The notes: generated by a model not told the origin, from the sequence alone. Numbered from the stretch's first letter, positions 24,692 to 34,709 are shown. The stretch: DNA of 64,000 nucleotides from Pseudobutyrivibrio ruminis DSM 9787 (GCF_900218035.1 NZ_OBMR01000012.1:49869-113868); one strand, 5' to 3'. Numbers and translations: made by a program.

Positions 24692-26197
24692 TTAATCAGC
24701 CTTTCTTTCTGTTTTGCGTAAGCTCTTTTCCCATTTACCAACAAGTACTGTAAGCAACTCTACAATAATGAGGTATACGAATGCTACAGCAACAAGTGGA
24801 AGGAAAGCTTCGTATGTCTGGCTTCGAATAATATCTCCACCACGAGTTAAATCTGTAAGACCGATGTATCCACAAATTGATGTCTCTTTAATAAGCATAA
24901 TGAACTCGTTTGCCAAAGCTGGAAGTACATTCTTGATAGCCTGTGGAAGGATGATAGCTGTCATTGTCTGCTTGTGTGAAAGACCAAGGCTTCGTCCTGC
25001 TTCCATCTGACCATTGTCGATGGACATGATACCACCACGCATAATCTCTGCTACATATGCTCCTGAGTTGATGGCAAAAGCAATGATTGCGACAAGAACC
25101 TTAGAAACATTAACTGACTTAAATACAACATAGTAAATAATCAAAAGCTGTACCATCATTGGTGTTCCACGAATGATAGTAAGATATACTTTACAAATTC
25201 CGTTAAGAATTACATGTGCTCCTGTTTTATCATATGAGACACGGATAATCGCTACAAAGAAACCTATAAGCACACCGATGATAACCGCACAAAGAGCAAT
25301 TACAAGTGTATTTCTAAGGCCTGTTAATAGATACTGATATCTGCCATCCTTTACAAAATTAGCATAAAGCTTCTCTGTAAATGTCTGTCCGTCAGCTGCT
25401 GCATTAGCATCCTTAACAATCATAACCTGCTTTGATGTGATATATGATGTAGAGAAATTAATTGATTTCGCACGCTCTTCTGTCATTGTCATGCCTGCAA
25501 TACCAACATCAGCCTTATGAGAGCTAACTGCATTGATAATTGAATCGAACTCCATATCTTCGATTTCGATGCTCATACCTAGCTTATCACCAATGGCATG
25601 CATAATATCCATATCGATACCTACAACTTCGCCATTCTCATAGTATTCGTATGGCTTAAAAGTAGCATTAGTTGCAACTACGATTGTGCCATTGTCATAT
25701 GTAACTCCCTCAGGTGACTCATATGGGAACTTACCTTTTGTATCATCTCCAATGTAGTTAGAAATGATTTCATCCAATGTACCCTCTTCCTGAAGCTCCG
25801 CAATAGCGCCATTAACCTGCTCTAAAAGATCATCATTATCCTTTGCAATACAGATTGCATATTCTTCCAAAGCGAATGGCTCATCTAAAATAACTAGTGA
25901 ACCTTCGTTTTCAACACTTGCAATTGCAGGCTGCTCATCAGCAATAACGCAATCAATCTTTCCCTGCTTTAAAGCCTGAACCGCATCAGTAATTTTATTG
26001 TAACGCTCAACTGTTGTTCCAGCCTCGTCTCCTTCGTAATCACTGGCATAAATATCACCAGTTGTTCCAAGTTGAACACCGATTTTTGATCCTTCTAAAT
26101 CATCGATAGATGAAATAGTTTTTGTGTTGTCAGCACTTCCACAGCCAATGAAAAGTGCGGCAAGCATACATGCAAGAATTGTAGCTTTCTTTTTCAT
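24692..26197 (-). CDS. Amino-acid importer: binding domain (halves in swapped order) fused to permease
   Basis: 501 aa. Lipoprotein signal with lipobox LFIGC (Cys19). In normal SBP3 proteins the order is VVATNAxFxPFEY...FDGII...MTITxERAK, then [14 protein letters not shown]...YxxxxxAxxALxxGxxDAVI...EExYGIAV. Here the second half comes first ([18 protein letters not shown], 31-48, through [17 protein letters not shown], ~150) and the first half second ([16 protein letters not shown], 171-186, through [18 protein letters not shown], ~263). A HisM/GlnP-type permease follows (~285-495) with the EAA loop [14 protein letters not shown]. It works with the GlnQ ATPase to import polar amino acids; the ligand is unknown. 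Confidence 0.9.
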   Translation of the reverse strand: MKKKATILACMLAALFIGCGSADNTKTISSIDDLEGSKIGVQLGTTGDIYASDYEGDEAGTTVERYNKITDAVQALKQGKIDCVIADEQPAIASVENEGSLVILDEPFALEEYAICIAKDNDDLLEQVNGAIAELQEEGTLDEIISNYIGDDTKGKFPYESPEGVTYDNGTIVVATNATFKPYEYYENGEVVGIDMDIMHAIGDKLGMSIEIEDMEFDSIINAVSSHKADVGIAGMTMTEERAKSINFSTSYITSKQVMIVKDANAAADGQTFTEKLYANFVKDGRYQYLLTGLRNTLVIALCAVIIGVLIGFFVAIIRVSYDKTGAHVILNGICKVYLTIIRGTPMMVQLLIIYYVVFKSVNVSKVLVAIIAFAINSGAYVAEIMRGGIMSIDNGQMEAGRSLGLSHKQTMTAIILPQAIKNVLPALANEFIMLIKETSICGYIGLTDLTRGGDIIRSQTYEAFLPLVAVAFVYLIIVELLTVLVGKWEKSLRKTERKAD

Positions 26198-26309
26198 ATA
26201 ATCCGTCTCTCTTTCGTATAATTATTCTTCAATAATGTATTTTTATACTAAAACATAATACCACATAATTATAAAAAATAAAGAGGAAATTAAATAAATA
26301 TATAAAAAA

Positions 26310-26337
26310 AATAGCCCCGATATTCATCGAAGCTATT
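26310..26337 (-). terminator. Terminator of the second MacB-type operon
   Basis: On the minus strand AATAGCTTCGAT and ATCGGGGCTATT pair over 12 bp (two G-U) with a GAAT loop, followed by seven T residues. It lies about 30 bp past the permease stop. Confidence 0.8.
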
Positions 26338-26368
26338 AATAATATGCATAATATGCATAATATTCATT

Positions 26369-27625
26369 TTATTCGTATCTTAATGCATCAATCGGATTCA
26401 TGTTTGCTGCATGCTTTGCTGGTGAATATCCAAAGAATACGCCTATGGCCATTGAGAATCCTACCGACATGTATATACTTGCAATCGAAACCTCAGGTGT
26501 ATAACCCATAAAGTGAGCAGCTATATTTCCAAGTAATAATCCTACCACTATTCCAATCACCCCACCTATCAGACAAATGATAATAGCCTCACTTATAAAC
26601 TGTAGCATTATCATTCCATCAGGGGCACCTAAAGCTTTTCTTGTACCGATTTCTTTGGTTCGCTCAGTGATTGAAACTGTCATAATATTCATAACACCAA
26701 TACCACCTACGATAAGGGCAATTGCAGCAATCATTGAAATAGCCAGCGTCATCTGATTCATAGTTTTTGTATTCTCTTGAATCATAGTTTGATTGCTATA
26801 TGCATCAATATAAAACTTATCTCCCAGTGTGTTTGCCATAACATCTGTCAAATATGTTTTAATCTCTGTAGATAAAGCTACCGGATCCTGTCCTTCTGCT
26901 GCAACCACAGTGGCATCAAAGATTGTTTCGTCATGAGAGTAATTCCATGCCGTCTTAAGAGGAATATATACACTGGTGCTGATATTTTTGTTGCTACCAC
27001 GCATCATACTGCCTGACTGCTGATACTCATACACTCCTATTACAGTAATATTCATGTATTCATCATTAATGTTGACTTCGAACTCTTTTCCAAGCACATC
27101 ATCCAATGAATAATTTACTCCAAAAAGCTGCTCTGCAAATTTGTCTGCCACAATAGCCGTATTCTTTCCCTGCTCATATGCAAACTCGTTAAATAGATTG
27201 CCGCCTTTAAGCTTTATGTTATTAGCTTTAAAATAACCAGCACTGACTCCTGTAATATCTACATTGGCTTTGTTTGCATCCTTGATGACTGTTCCCGATC
27301 CTGCACTAGCCTCAACAGAAATTGCACTTATCTTGCCCTTAAACTGATTGGCAAGTTTATGAAGTGTTTCCGGAGTGATTTTCATAGTTTGATAATCTGC
27401 CTCTGAAAGTTCCTGGTTATAATCAATTGGATTAACGTATATGGTAATGTTTTGAACACCATAGCTTTCCAGCTGCTTTTGTACGCCATTTGTCATCGAA
27501 TTGCCCACTGTCATAATAGCAATAACTGCTGCAACACCAATGATAATACCAAGCATTGTAAGAAAAGCTCTCATTTTGTTAGCTTTTATACTAAGCAAAG
27601 CAAGCTTACAGTTTTCTTTAATCAT
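26369..27625 (-). CDS. MacB/FtsX-type ABC transporter permease, second system
   Basis: 418 aa; start at the ATG with GAAAGGA upstream (the frame extends to a TTG at 27640). MRAFLTMLGIIIGVAAVIAIMTVG at the N-terminus, an extracytoplasmic domain of ~225 residues, then AIALIVGGIGVMNIMTVS, RTKEIGTRKALGAPDGMIMLQF and the C-terminal NPIDALRYE, all standard for MacB permeases. It is homologous to, but distinct from, the permease at 6505-7758. It partners the ATPase and adaptor upstream; the divergent two-component system probably controls it. Confidence 0.93.
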   Translation of the reverse strand: MIKENCKLALLSIKANKMRAFLTMLGIIIGVAAVIAIMTVGNSMTNGVQKQLESYGVQNITIYVNPIDYNQELSEADYQTMKITPETLHKLANQFKGKISAISVEASAGSGTVIKDANKANVDITGVSAGYFKANNIKLKGGNLFNEFAYEQGKNTAIVADKFAEQLFGVNYSLDDVLGKEFEVNINDEYMNITVIGVYEYQQSGSMMRGSNKNISTSVYIPLKTAWNYSHDETIFDATVVAAEGQDPVALSTEIKTYLTDVMANTLGDKFYIDAYSNQTMIQENTKTMNQMTLAISMIAAIALIVGGIGVMNIMTVSITERTKEIGTRKALGAPDGMIMLQFISEAIIICLIGGVIGIVVGLLLGNIAAHFMGYTPEVSIASIYMSVGFSMAIGVFFGYSPAKHAANMNPIDALRYE

Positions 27626-27645
27626 ATCTATTCCTTTCAAGCCAC

Positions 27646-28344
27646 TTAGGCCATCTTTTTCTCAGCAATAATATTTCCGTCGCTAATAGTTACAATTCTC
27701 GGAGTCTCTGCTGCAAGTTCATTTGAATGAGTAATGAGCACAATAGTCTTTCCCTGTTTTTCATGGAGCTCGTGGAATATATCCATAACAAGCCTTCCCG
27801 TTCCAGAATCAAGAGCACCTGTTGGCTCATCTGCTAGAATAATATCAGGGTCATTCGCCATAGCTCTTGCTATAGCTACACGCTGCTTCTGTCCACCTGA
27901 TAGCTCGTCAGGAGTGTGGTGCATACGTTCTTCCATGCCTACCATTTTCAAAAGCTCAATGGCTCTTTTTCTGCGTTGCTTTTCTGGAACACCTGCATAT
28001 AGCATTGGCATTTCCACATTTGCAATAGCATCTGTTCTAGCTATTAGATTGTATGTCTGAAAAACAAATCCTATATGCTTGTTTCTAAGGGCAGATAAGG
28101 CCTTGTTTGGGGCCTTTGAAATATCAATCCCATCAAGAATATATTCTCCCGAAGTCTGTCTATCCAAAATACCTAGAATATTCATCAGAGTACTTTTACC
28201 AGAACCTGATTGGCCAACAATTGAAACAAACTCTCCTTTATGAATATCCAAATCTATTCCATGCAAAATCTCCAGCTCATTTGGAGTTCCAATATAATAG
28301 CTTTTTCTTATATTTTTTGCAGATAATAAAATATCATTACTCAA
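27646..28344 (-). CDS. MacB-type ABC transporter ATP-binding protein, second system
   Basis: 232 aa. Walker [10 protein letters not shown], signature [15 protein letters not shown], Walker [14 protein letters not shown]-loop [13 protein letters not shown]. The obvious ATG (28359) is itself inside the ribosome site: the mRNA reads ATGGAGGAATATATTTTGAG, so GGAGGA is correctly spaced for TTG at 28344, giving [20 protein letters not shown] prefer that start; it overlaps the adaptor gene by 8 bp. Confidence 0.92.
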   Translation of the reverse strand: MSNDILLSAKNIRKSYYIGTPNELEILHGIDLDIHKGEFVSIVGQSGSGKSTLMNILGILDRQTSGEYILDGIDISKAPNKALSALRNKHIGFVFQTYNLIARTDAIANVEMPMLYAGVPEKQRRKRAIELLKMVGMEERMHHTPDELSGGQKQRVAIARAMANDPDIILADEPTGALDSGTGRLVMDIFHELHEKQGKTIVLITHSNELAAETPRIVTISDGNIIAEKKMA

Positions 28345-30199
28345 AATATATTCCTCCATCAGTTCCCATTGACTCTAATGTTGCATCGGCGCTGTTTTCA
28401 TCCATATCAGACTCAACTACCATTTCGCCTTCCTTAAGGTCACCACCTGTAATCTCTGTATAGAAGTCATCTGAAATTCCTGTTGTCACTGTAACGTTCT
28501 TTGTGCTTCCGTCTTTTGTCTGAATCACCACATACTTACTTCCATCATCTGCAGTCTTGATATCTGATGATGGCACAGCAATTGCATTTTCGGAAGATGC
28601 AGTAATAAATGTCATCTTGGCTGTCATACCAAGTCTTAGGTTTTCATTGGAATCATCTATCTGTACGTCTACTCTGTATGTAGCTCTGCTCTTTGATACA
28701 GAAGCTGTCGTAGATGTAGCATCTGTAGTTTTAGTGCTGTTCTTTGTGGCTGTAGGTGAAACAAATACAACTGTACCGTTTAATACCTCATCTCCTGTGG
28801 CATCTGTTTTAATCTGTACCTTCTGCCCCACCTGAACACTTGGGATCTGAGCCTCATCTATATCAGCAGTTGCCTTTAAGCTTGTAACATTGTCAATTAC
28901 CACTGCATCCGTTCCACTGTATGTCTGGCCCTTTACGATGTTTACATTGGTAACTGTTCCATCCTGTGATGCATATACTGTTGCCTTTGAAAGCTCTTCC
29001 TGAGATTTTTCAATTTCCTGCTTTGCAGATAAAGTATTTGACTTTGAACTTAACTCATTAGACCTTATAGCCTGAGACTGAGTATAAACATTCGAATTAG
29101 CTGAGTCTGTAGTATTATTTAAGCTAGATTGAGCAGACTCCACTGAACGGTTTGCAGATGAAACTGAATCTCCTGCAGACTGTACAGATTGTTTAGCTGA
29201 TTCTGTTGCTGCTACAGCATTCTTATATGCTGTATGCTTGCTTTCAAAATCGCTTTGTGCATTTGAAAGCTCAGTTTTTGCCGTTTCTAAATCTGTCTTT
29301 GCCTGAGATAACTGGTTCTGTAGATCAGCAGTATCCTTTGTTTTAGTTTTGTACACCGGATTTCCCTCTGCATCAACCATAGGCTGCCCATTTTCATCAG
29401 TCTTCTGTACCTGTTCTGTTCCTGGATTGTTTATCTGATTCTGTAAATCAGTTATTTTTGAGTTTAAATTGTCCACCTTTTGCTGTGCTGAAGACAATGT
29501 TGAGCTTGCAGCATCCATTTCTTTTTTTGCATCATTTTCACTATTGCTTGCTGCTGTAAGACTGTTACTTGCATTCTGTTTATTTCTATTGGCAGTATTC
29601 TGATCTTGCTTTGCAGATTCAAGATTTCTGTTTGAATCATTAATTTGATTAGCACCGTTTCTCTGTGCGTCTGCAAGTGCTTGATTTGCATTCTGCTGAG
29701 CAATTTCATTCTGCTGATTCTGGATATTGAGAGCCTGCTGCTGATACGAAAGTGTCTGTTCCATAGTTGTCATATCAAGCTTGTAAAGAGGATCTCCCTT
29801 CTTTACTACATCTCCAACCTTTACATATACTTCCTCTACAGGATATGAGCTTGCTGTTGTAGCAAACTGTCCACTTTCCTCTGCAGAAATAATTGTTCCT
29901 GTTGCACTCAAGGTCTTTTCAATGTTTTGCTTTGTTACCTCAATTGTAATTGGTTCGCTTTCAGAATCCTGTCCCTTAGCCTTTACATATTTAAACCCGG
30001 CTACTCCCGCAACAGATGAAATAACAAGAGCTGCAATTATCATGCAAGCTACAACCTTTTTATTCATCTTCTTAAAGAAAGTTCTGTCCTTTGCAGACAT
30101 TTCTTCATCTAAGCTTTCATCTATTTCTTCACCTAAAAATTCTTCTTCATATAATTTGTTGGTAAAATTCAATTTGTTAAGTATCTCTTTAAGTTTCAT
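28337..30199 (-). CDS. Efflux adaptor with long coiled coil, second MacB-type system
   Basis: 620 aa; start at the ATG with GGAGGAAAAA (the frame extends to 30226). N-terminal acidic cytosolic stretch, membrane anchor (VVACMIIAALVISSVAGVAGF, ~50-70), lipoyl half VEEVYVKVGDVVKKGDPLY (~120-138), a Gln/Asn/Ser/Ala-rich coiled coil of ~270 residues (~145-415), second lipoyl half TVYASQDGTVTNVNIVKGQ, and beta-barrel domains. It should span the thick cell wall side of a MacB-like exporter. A ~29-residue NEN/GNPVYKTKTKDT insert sits within the coil. First gene of the operon and divergent from the response regulator. Confidence 0.9.
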   Translation of the reverse strand: MKLKEILNKLNFTNKLYEEEFLGEEIDESLDEEMSAKDRTFFKKMNKKVVACMIIAALVISSVAGVAGFKYVKAKGQDSESEPITIEVTKQNIEKTLSATGTIISAEESGQFATTASSYPVEEVYVKVGDVVKKGDPLYKLDMTTMEQTLSYQQQALNIQNQQNEIAQQNANQALADAQRNGANQINDSNRNLESAKQDQNTANRNKQNASNSLTAASNSENDAKKEMDAASSTLSSAQQKVDNLNSKITDLQNQINNPGTEQVQKTDENGQPMVDAEGNPVYKTKTKDTADLQNQLSQAKTDLETAKTELSNAQSDFESKHTAYKNAVAATESAKQSVQSAGDSVSSANRSVESAQSSLNNTTDSANSNVYTQSQAIRSNELSSKSNTLSAKQEIEKSQEELSKATVYASQDGTVTNVNIVKGQTYSGTDAVVIDNVTSLKATADIDEAQIPSVQVGQKVQIKTDATGDEVLNGTVVFVSPTATKNSTKTTDATSTTASVSKSRATYRVDVQIDDSNENLRLGMTAKMTFITASSENAIAVPSSDIKTADDGSKYVVIQTKDGSTKNVTVTTGISDDFYTEITGGDLKEGEMVVESDMDENSADATLESMGTDGGIYFE

Positions 30200-30270
30200 T
30201 TTTTTCCTCCATGTGATTTCTATCAACAGATGCTATTGTGCCATTTGATTCTTAAGAAATACCTTAAGTA

Positions 30271-30290
30271 AATCTAAAGAAATCTAAAGA
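30271..30290. promoter_or_regulatory. Tandem 10-bp direct repeat, candidate response-regulator box
   Basis: AATCTAAAGA occurs twice head-to-tail between the divergent adaptor operon and the response-regulator gene. OmpR-family regulators bind tandem repeats with a period of about one helix turn, so this is a reasonable operator for the adjacent regulator. Confidence 0.5.
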
Positions 30291-30367
30291 AAAGACTTTT
30301 TACTATTTATTCACAGCTTTTGTGTTACTATACAAACAGATAAAGCTATCTTTTTATAGGAGTGAAT

Positions 30368-31078
30368 ATGGGAAATCAAAAGATACTGGTTGTTGATGAC
30401 AACGAGGAAATAAGAAATATTCTACATATATTATTAGAAAGTGAAGGCTATCAGATTCTTGAAGCTTGCGATGGAGAGACTGCACTTACTATGGTGGACG
30501 ACTCTATCGATTTAATCATCCTTGATATTATGATGCCAGGCATTTCTGGACTGGATGTGTGCAAGAAGATTCGAGAAACATATCAAATGCCAATACTCTT
30601 CCTTACAGCAAAGGGAACTGACTCTGATAAGTCACTGGGCCTTCTTATAGGGGCCGATGATTATCTGTCAAAGCCTTTTTCACATAGTGAGCTTACTGCC
30701 CGTGTAAAATCCATGCTCCGTCGCTACTATGTATATCAGGGCAAAAAGGAAGCTATCTCAGACAACTACTACACTTATAACATTTTTAAAGTGGCAAAGG
30801 ACAGAAATGAAGTCTTTGTTATCAGCCCAGATGGTCAGGAAACATCTATTGATTTATCTGAGTTGGAATATCAGATTTTCAAGCTTTTAATAGAAAGCCC
30901 CGGTCGAGTATTCCCAGCCCAGCTTATATACGAAACTATATGGAATGAGCCATACTTCTACAGTTCCAACGCTACCATTATGGTTCACATCCGAAATCTT
31001 CGCACCAAAATCGAAGATGATCCATCAAACCCAGTTCATCTTCTTACAGTATGGGGAAAGGGATATAAACTGCAATGA
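30368..31078 (+). CDS. OmpR-family response regulator
   Basis: 236 aa; start at the ATG six bases after AGGAG (a GTG at 30362 is in frame but overlaps the site spacing). Receiver domain with acidic pocket VVDDNEE, phospho-Asp in LIILDIMMPG (~52), Thr in FLTAKG and Lys in LSKPFS; C-terminal winged helix ending HIRNLRTKIEDDP...LTVWGKGYKL. Overlaps the kinase by 4 bp. Divergent position suggests control of the MacB-type operon at 26369-30199, as in peptide-antibiotic sensing modules. Confidence 0.95.
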   Translation: MGNQKILVVDDNEEIRNILHILLESEGYQILEACDGETALTMVDDSIDLIILDIMMPGISGLDVCKKIRETYQMPILFLTAKGTDSDKSLGLLIGADDYLSKPFSHSELTARVKSMLRRYYVYQGKKEAISDNYYTYNIFKVAKDRNEVFVISPDGQETSIDLSELEYQIFKLLIESPGRVFPAQLIYETIWNEPYFYSSNATIMVHIRNLRTKIEDDPSNPVHLLTVWGKGYKLQ

Positions 31079-32436
31079 GAAAATTCAAAAAAATCTTTTC
31101 TAAATCCTTATATCTAGAACTGTGGATTGCCATAGTTTTTTCCTTGATAATCAGTGGTATTACATTCTTTTTACTACAAAAAGCCAATGACCTTATATAT
31201 TTTTCAAAGTGGGCAGATGATGTCTACATTCCTAGCAAATTAGAAACGTCAATCGTAGATTTTCAGGAATATATAGATGAAAACCAGCTATCAAGTGAAG
31301 ACAAATCAATGATTTATAAATGGTCGCAATCCCACCCTCTTATGTACTTTTATTTAGAGCGTGATGGTGTGATCATTTACAATTTCTACGTGGACTATTC
31401 CTATGATTCAGCATCAGATATATCAGAAGCTGATGCTGAGCTAATAGAGGAATCATATGAATATAATCCTTATGTATACGACTATACAATTACGCTGATT
31501 GACGGCGAATGTCAGATGCATGTATTCGAGGATTTCAAATATGATTTGTACTCAAAAATTCAGTTTGCAAACATCGTAGTAAGTGCATTACTCATAATTA
31601 TTCTAATCACTATACTTGTTCGTAAAAAAATCAAATACATCAATGAAGTTACTTCTGGAATCGAAATACTAGCTGGAGGGGATTTAAGCTACCGTATACC
31701 CGTTAGAGGAAATGATGAGATTTCAAATGTAGCAGATAACATTAATTCAATGAGTATAGCTGTTGCAAACCAAATAGAAAATGAAAAGAAAGCAATACAG
31801 GCTAACAACAGCCTTGTCACAGCACTATCTCACGACTTGCGGACTCCTCTCACCACACAGATGGGCTATTTGGAAATTTTAAAAGAACACCATTATCATT
31901 CAGAAGAAGAAATGGATAAGTATGTAAATACCGCATTGGATACTTGCTTTCAGATTAAAGAAATGTCAGATAGGCTTTTCGAGTACTTCCTTGCATTTGA
32001 TCCTCATCCTGAGCGTTCAAAGGAAACACTTACCTGCTATGATGGAATTGATTTCCTGATGCAAATAATAAGCGAATTATCACTTCCACTAATAGAGCAA
32101 GGTTTCACCTTTGAGTACGGTGAACCAACTGAAGCCTTTAAGATTAACGTAAATACGGATGATATCTTAAGAGTATTCAACAACGTATTTACGAACATAG
32201 ATAAATATGCTGATGAAACTGAACCTGTTCATGTTGGTCTCAAATGCGACAAGGAATTTGCCACACTTTCAATTTCCAACAAAATTCGTTCAGTTCCAAG
32301 AAAAAATGAAAGTGCCAAAATCGGTCTTATCAGTATCAATAGCCTAATGAAAAGACAAGGTGGCTCTAGCGTAACTAAAACCACCTTGGATACCTTCACT
32401 ATTGAATTAAAATTTCCTATTTACCAGCACGCCTAG
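31075..32436 (+). CDS. Membrane sensor histidine kinase
   Basis: 453 aa. First membrane segment ~12-32, extracytoplasmic sensor ~33-165 rich in acidic and Tyr residues, second segment ~168-188, HAMP, then H-box ALSHDLRTPLTTQMGYL. The N-box is FNNVFTNIDKYA. In the ATP lid region the usual DxGxG is replaced by SNKIRSVPRKNE and the G2 box reads AKIGLISINSLM, a form seen in some Firmicute kinases. Cognate of the regulator encoded 4 bp upstream. Its last 20 bp overlap the convergent sce7726-like gene. Confidence 0.92.
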   Translation: MRKFKKIFSKSLYLELWIAIVFSLIISGITFFLLQKANDLIYFSKWADDVYIPSKLETSIVDFQEYIDENQLSSEDKSMIYKWSQSHPLMYFYLERDGVIIYNFYVDYSYDSASDISEADAELIEESYEYNPYVYDYTITLIDGECQMHVFEDFKYDLYSKIQFANIVVSALLIIILITILVRKKIKYINEVTSGIEILAGGDLSYRIPVRGNDEISNVADNINSMSIAVANQIENEKKAIQANNSLVTALSHDLRTPLTTQMGYLEILKEHHYHSEEEMDKYVNTALDTCFQIKEMSDRLFEYFLAFDPHPERSKETLTCYDGIDFLMQIISELSLPLIEQGFTFEYGEPTEAFKINVNTDDILRVFNNVFTNIDKYADETEPVHVGLKCDKEFATLSISNKIRSVPRKNESAKIGLISINSLMKRQGGSSVTKTTLDTFTIELKFPIYQHA

Positions 32437-33070
32437 TTCTTTTGATAGAGGTCCTTTTCTTAGGGCCTCTTCTTTTTGGAGAATGTTCTTTTCTATAAGC
32501 TGCTATCTCAGCCAACAGCTTTTCATAATCTCTTTCAAATAAGAGCTCACTAATCTCATGACTAACATCTGCAGGGTCGACCTTTTTCGACTCTATAATC
32601 TTTTTTCGAACAGCCGGTTTACTCAACGCCTTGTATGCTGGCATTTCCAGTCTTTGCAATAGGATTGATAATTCAGGTCTCCATAGCAACTCTAACTTCC
32701 TATCAAGCTTTACCTTTTTATTATATTCAGGCTTTCTCAAAAAATAGAAATCAGGCTTTTCATCTACTTCATCAACTGTAATAATCCCCCAATAATCTGG
32801 AACATGCTCTTCCACATGCATTGCATGACTTGAGCCAACTACCACTATGTTGTAATCAAAGTATTTGTCATAGTCTTTTATCTGACCTTCAAGCCTTGTA
32901 TAAGTGTCCGCATCAGATTTTATTTCTATTCCTACAAGAGCATCGGTAATTATCATAATCACATCTGCCCTTGATCTTCCCATCATCTTTTCCTCAATGA
33001 TTCGTGTTTTACCATAGGATTCCTCTAAAAACTCGAATAGTGGCTCCCTTATATCTTTATCTTTTAACAT
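32417..33070 (-). CDS. sce7726-like PD-(D/E)xK-fold protein
   Basis: 217 aa. The segment GRSRADVIMIITDALVGIEIKSDADTYTRL contains the Asp...ExK core of the restriction-endonuclease fold and the SDADT that typifies sce7726 proteins; FDYNIVVVGSSHAMHVEEHVPDYWGII follows. The C-terminus is strongly basic (KRRGPKKRTSIKRTRR), fitting nucleic-acid binding. Role unknown; defence and repair have both been suggested for relatives. Its ATG overlaps the stop of the lipoprotein upstream (TAATG), and its 3' end overlaps the kinase gene by 20 bp. Confidence 0.75.
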   Translation of the reverse strand: MLKDKDIREPLFEFLEESYGKTRIIEEKMMGRSRADVIMIITDALVGIEIKSDADTYTRLEGQIKDYDKYFDYNIVVVGSSHAMHVEEHVPDYWGIITVDEVDEKPDFYFLRKPEYNKKVKLDRKLELLWRPELSILLQRLEMPAYKALSKPAVRKKIIESKKVDPADVSHEISELLFERDYEKLLAEIAAYRKEHSPKRRGPKKRTSIKRTRRAGK

Positions 33071-33894
33071 TAAATTGCCTCAATCTGTTCTAGTATTTGG
33101 GAGGCATCTGCATTAAACTCAGTGATTTCTTTGCCAAATGAGGAATCATAGTATTTACCAAACAGCTCATCATATTCATCCTGACTGGCCAATTCCTCTC
33201 CATTTATCTCCCAATAAGAAATTATCGCATTTCCGTTTTCATCAAAGCTATCCTCTGCCCATGGATCAAGTGGCCCCTGAGTACCATAAGCAATATTAAT
33301 CCAATAACCATCCTTGATTGCCACCACACTGTTGTATGTATTGGCATCCACATGCTCTGTAGCTAATAACACATTGTCGCCTTCCACATATGAAACAGAA
33401 TCAATCTGTCCACTCAGTAGGTTTACTGTAGAGCCAGTAAATGTGGCTATTACTATATCTGAATCATCAACCTTGTAGATGAGTTCAGGAATGTCATCAG
33501 AATCAACATAAATCAATGAAAAACTAACACTATCCTCGCTACTCAAATCCTCTACTAAAGCCTTATAGCCTTCTTTCCAGGATGCAAACTCACTTACCTC
33601 TGAGGCACCTGATGCTCTATAATTAGCTCCTACTCTATCATCAAGCTCAAAAGCTGCATTGTATTCATCGGAGTAATTGTATCCCTCCACTACCTCTATA
33701 GTTGGAAGATTATCAGATTCTCCACTTGCAGAATCATCTTTATTTTCAGTTGCTTCACTTTCAGATTTACTGTCCTCAATGGCATCAGTCAACTCTTCTG
33801 GCTCAACCTCTCCTGAAACATTAGCTTTTCCACAGGCAATCATGCTGGCCATCATGGAACTGCACAATAAAGCAACGATTAATCTTTTTCTCAT
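33070..33894 (-). CDS. Lipoprotein of unknown function
   Basis: 274 aa. Signal with lipobox SMIAC (Cys ~21), then a Glu/Ser/Asp-rich linker (~25-70) and a globular acidic domain with YSDEYNAAFELDDRVGANYR and IPELIYKVDDSDIVI. The phrase DSDDIPELIYK resembles domains found in many clostridial surface lipoproteins near VCBS/FG-GAP-like strands. No enzyme motif seen. It overlaps the upstream lipoprotein gene by 4 bp and the downstream gene by 1 bp, so the three are translated as a unit. Confidence 0.75.
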   Translation of the reverse strand: MRKRLIVALLCSSMMASMIACGKANVSGEVEPEELTDAIEDSKSESEATENKDDSASGESDNLPTIEVVEGYNYSDEYNAAFELDDRVGANYRASGASEVSEFASWKEGYKALVEDLSSEDSVSFSLIYVDSDDIPELIYKVDDSDIVIATFTGSTVNLLSGQIDSVSYVEGDNVLLATEHVDANTYNSVVAIKDGYWINIAYGTQGPLDPWAEDSFDENGNAIISYWEINGEELASQDEYDELFGKYYDSSFGKEITEFNADASQILEQIEAI

Positions 33895-34709
33895 TTCTCA
33901 ACCTCTATAATTTTTGTCTGTTTATAAATACCATTGTCACTATCTACAAGAGATAATGTAACCTCCATTTGAATGTCGCTAACATATCCCTTATCAATAA
34001 CAGCCTTTTGTTCTTCATCTGAAATAATGAACTGAAGCTCAGGTTCATAGCTACCTGAAACATGCTTAGCATTTTGAACATAGCAAAAAAGATTATCATC
34101 TCTAGAGTATGTTTTTCCATCTATGTTGATTTGACCGCTAAATAAGAATCCATCTGATTTGTAATTCTGCGCAATCTTATAAAGCTCATTACCATCATCA
34201 TCTACAACAGTGATGAATCTTGCAAAATATACATAGTTATCATACATATGTGATTTTAACCTACCTGCCTTAATTTGAATAGGCTTAGTAGGATCTATGT
34301 TATCTAAATTGTTAAACAACGATGCAATATAACACTCATTTCCTTGTTGATCATAGTCACATAATAGAATATCACAGTCCAAATAATAAATTTCATCATC
34401 TTTTGATTCTACTATGTTAGTAAAATTTGTCTTAGGTGCAACCGCCTTTAAATGATAATTTTGGGCATATTCTAAAGGTGTAATATAACCTACATAATGA
34501 ACGTTAGATTTTTCAAAATCTATCTCCACTGAATTATCATCATATAACGTTACTGTGCCAGGTTCTGACGTATCTTGTAGTTCGAAGATATTTTTTGTTG
34601 CGGCAATTGAAGATACATCGGATGATGAATCCTGTGGTGTATTTGTCTTGCAGGATATTAATGAGATTGCAAGAATGATAGCGAATAATGGTAATGGATG
34701 TCTTTTCAT
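33891..34709 (-). CDS. Lipoprotein of unknown function, first gene of a three-gene unit
   Basis: 272 aa with lipobox SLISC (Cys ~20) after MKRHPLPLFAIILAI. The mature part has repeated beta-strand-like segments, several Tyr/Asp pairs and two Cys-poor halves; a coherent family was not recognised. GGGGGAC precedes the ATG. Gene order lipoprotein, lipoprotein, sce7726-like is odd because exported and nucleic-acid proteins are seldom coupled. Confidence 0.72.
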   Translation of the reverse strand: MKRHPLPLFAIILAISLISCKTNTPQDSSSDVSSIAATKNIFELQDTSEPGTVTLYDDNSVEIDFEKSNVHYVGYITPLEYAQNYHLKAVAPKTNFTNIVESKDDEIYYLDCDILLCDYDQQGNECYIASLFNNLDNIDPTKPIQIKAGRLKSHMYDNYVYFARFITVVDDDGNELYKIAQNYKSDGFLFSGQINIDGKTYSRDDNLFCYVQNAKHVSGSYEPELQFIISDEEQKAVIDKGYVSDIQMEVTLSLVDSDNGIYKQTKIIEVEK

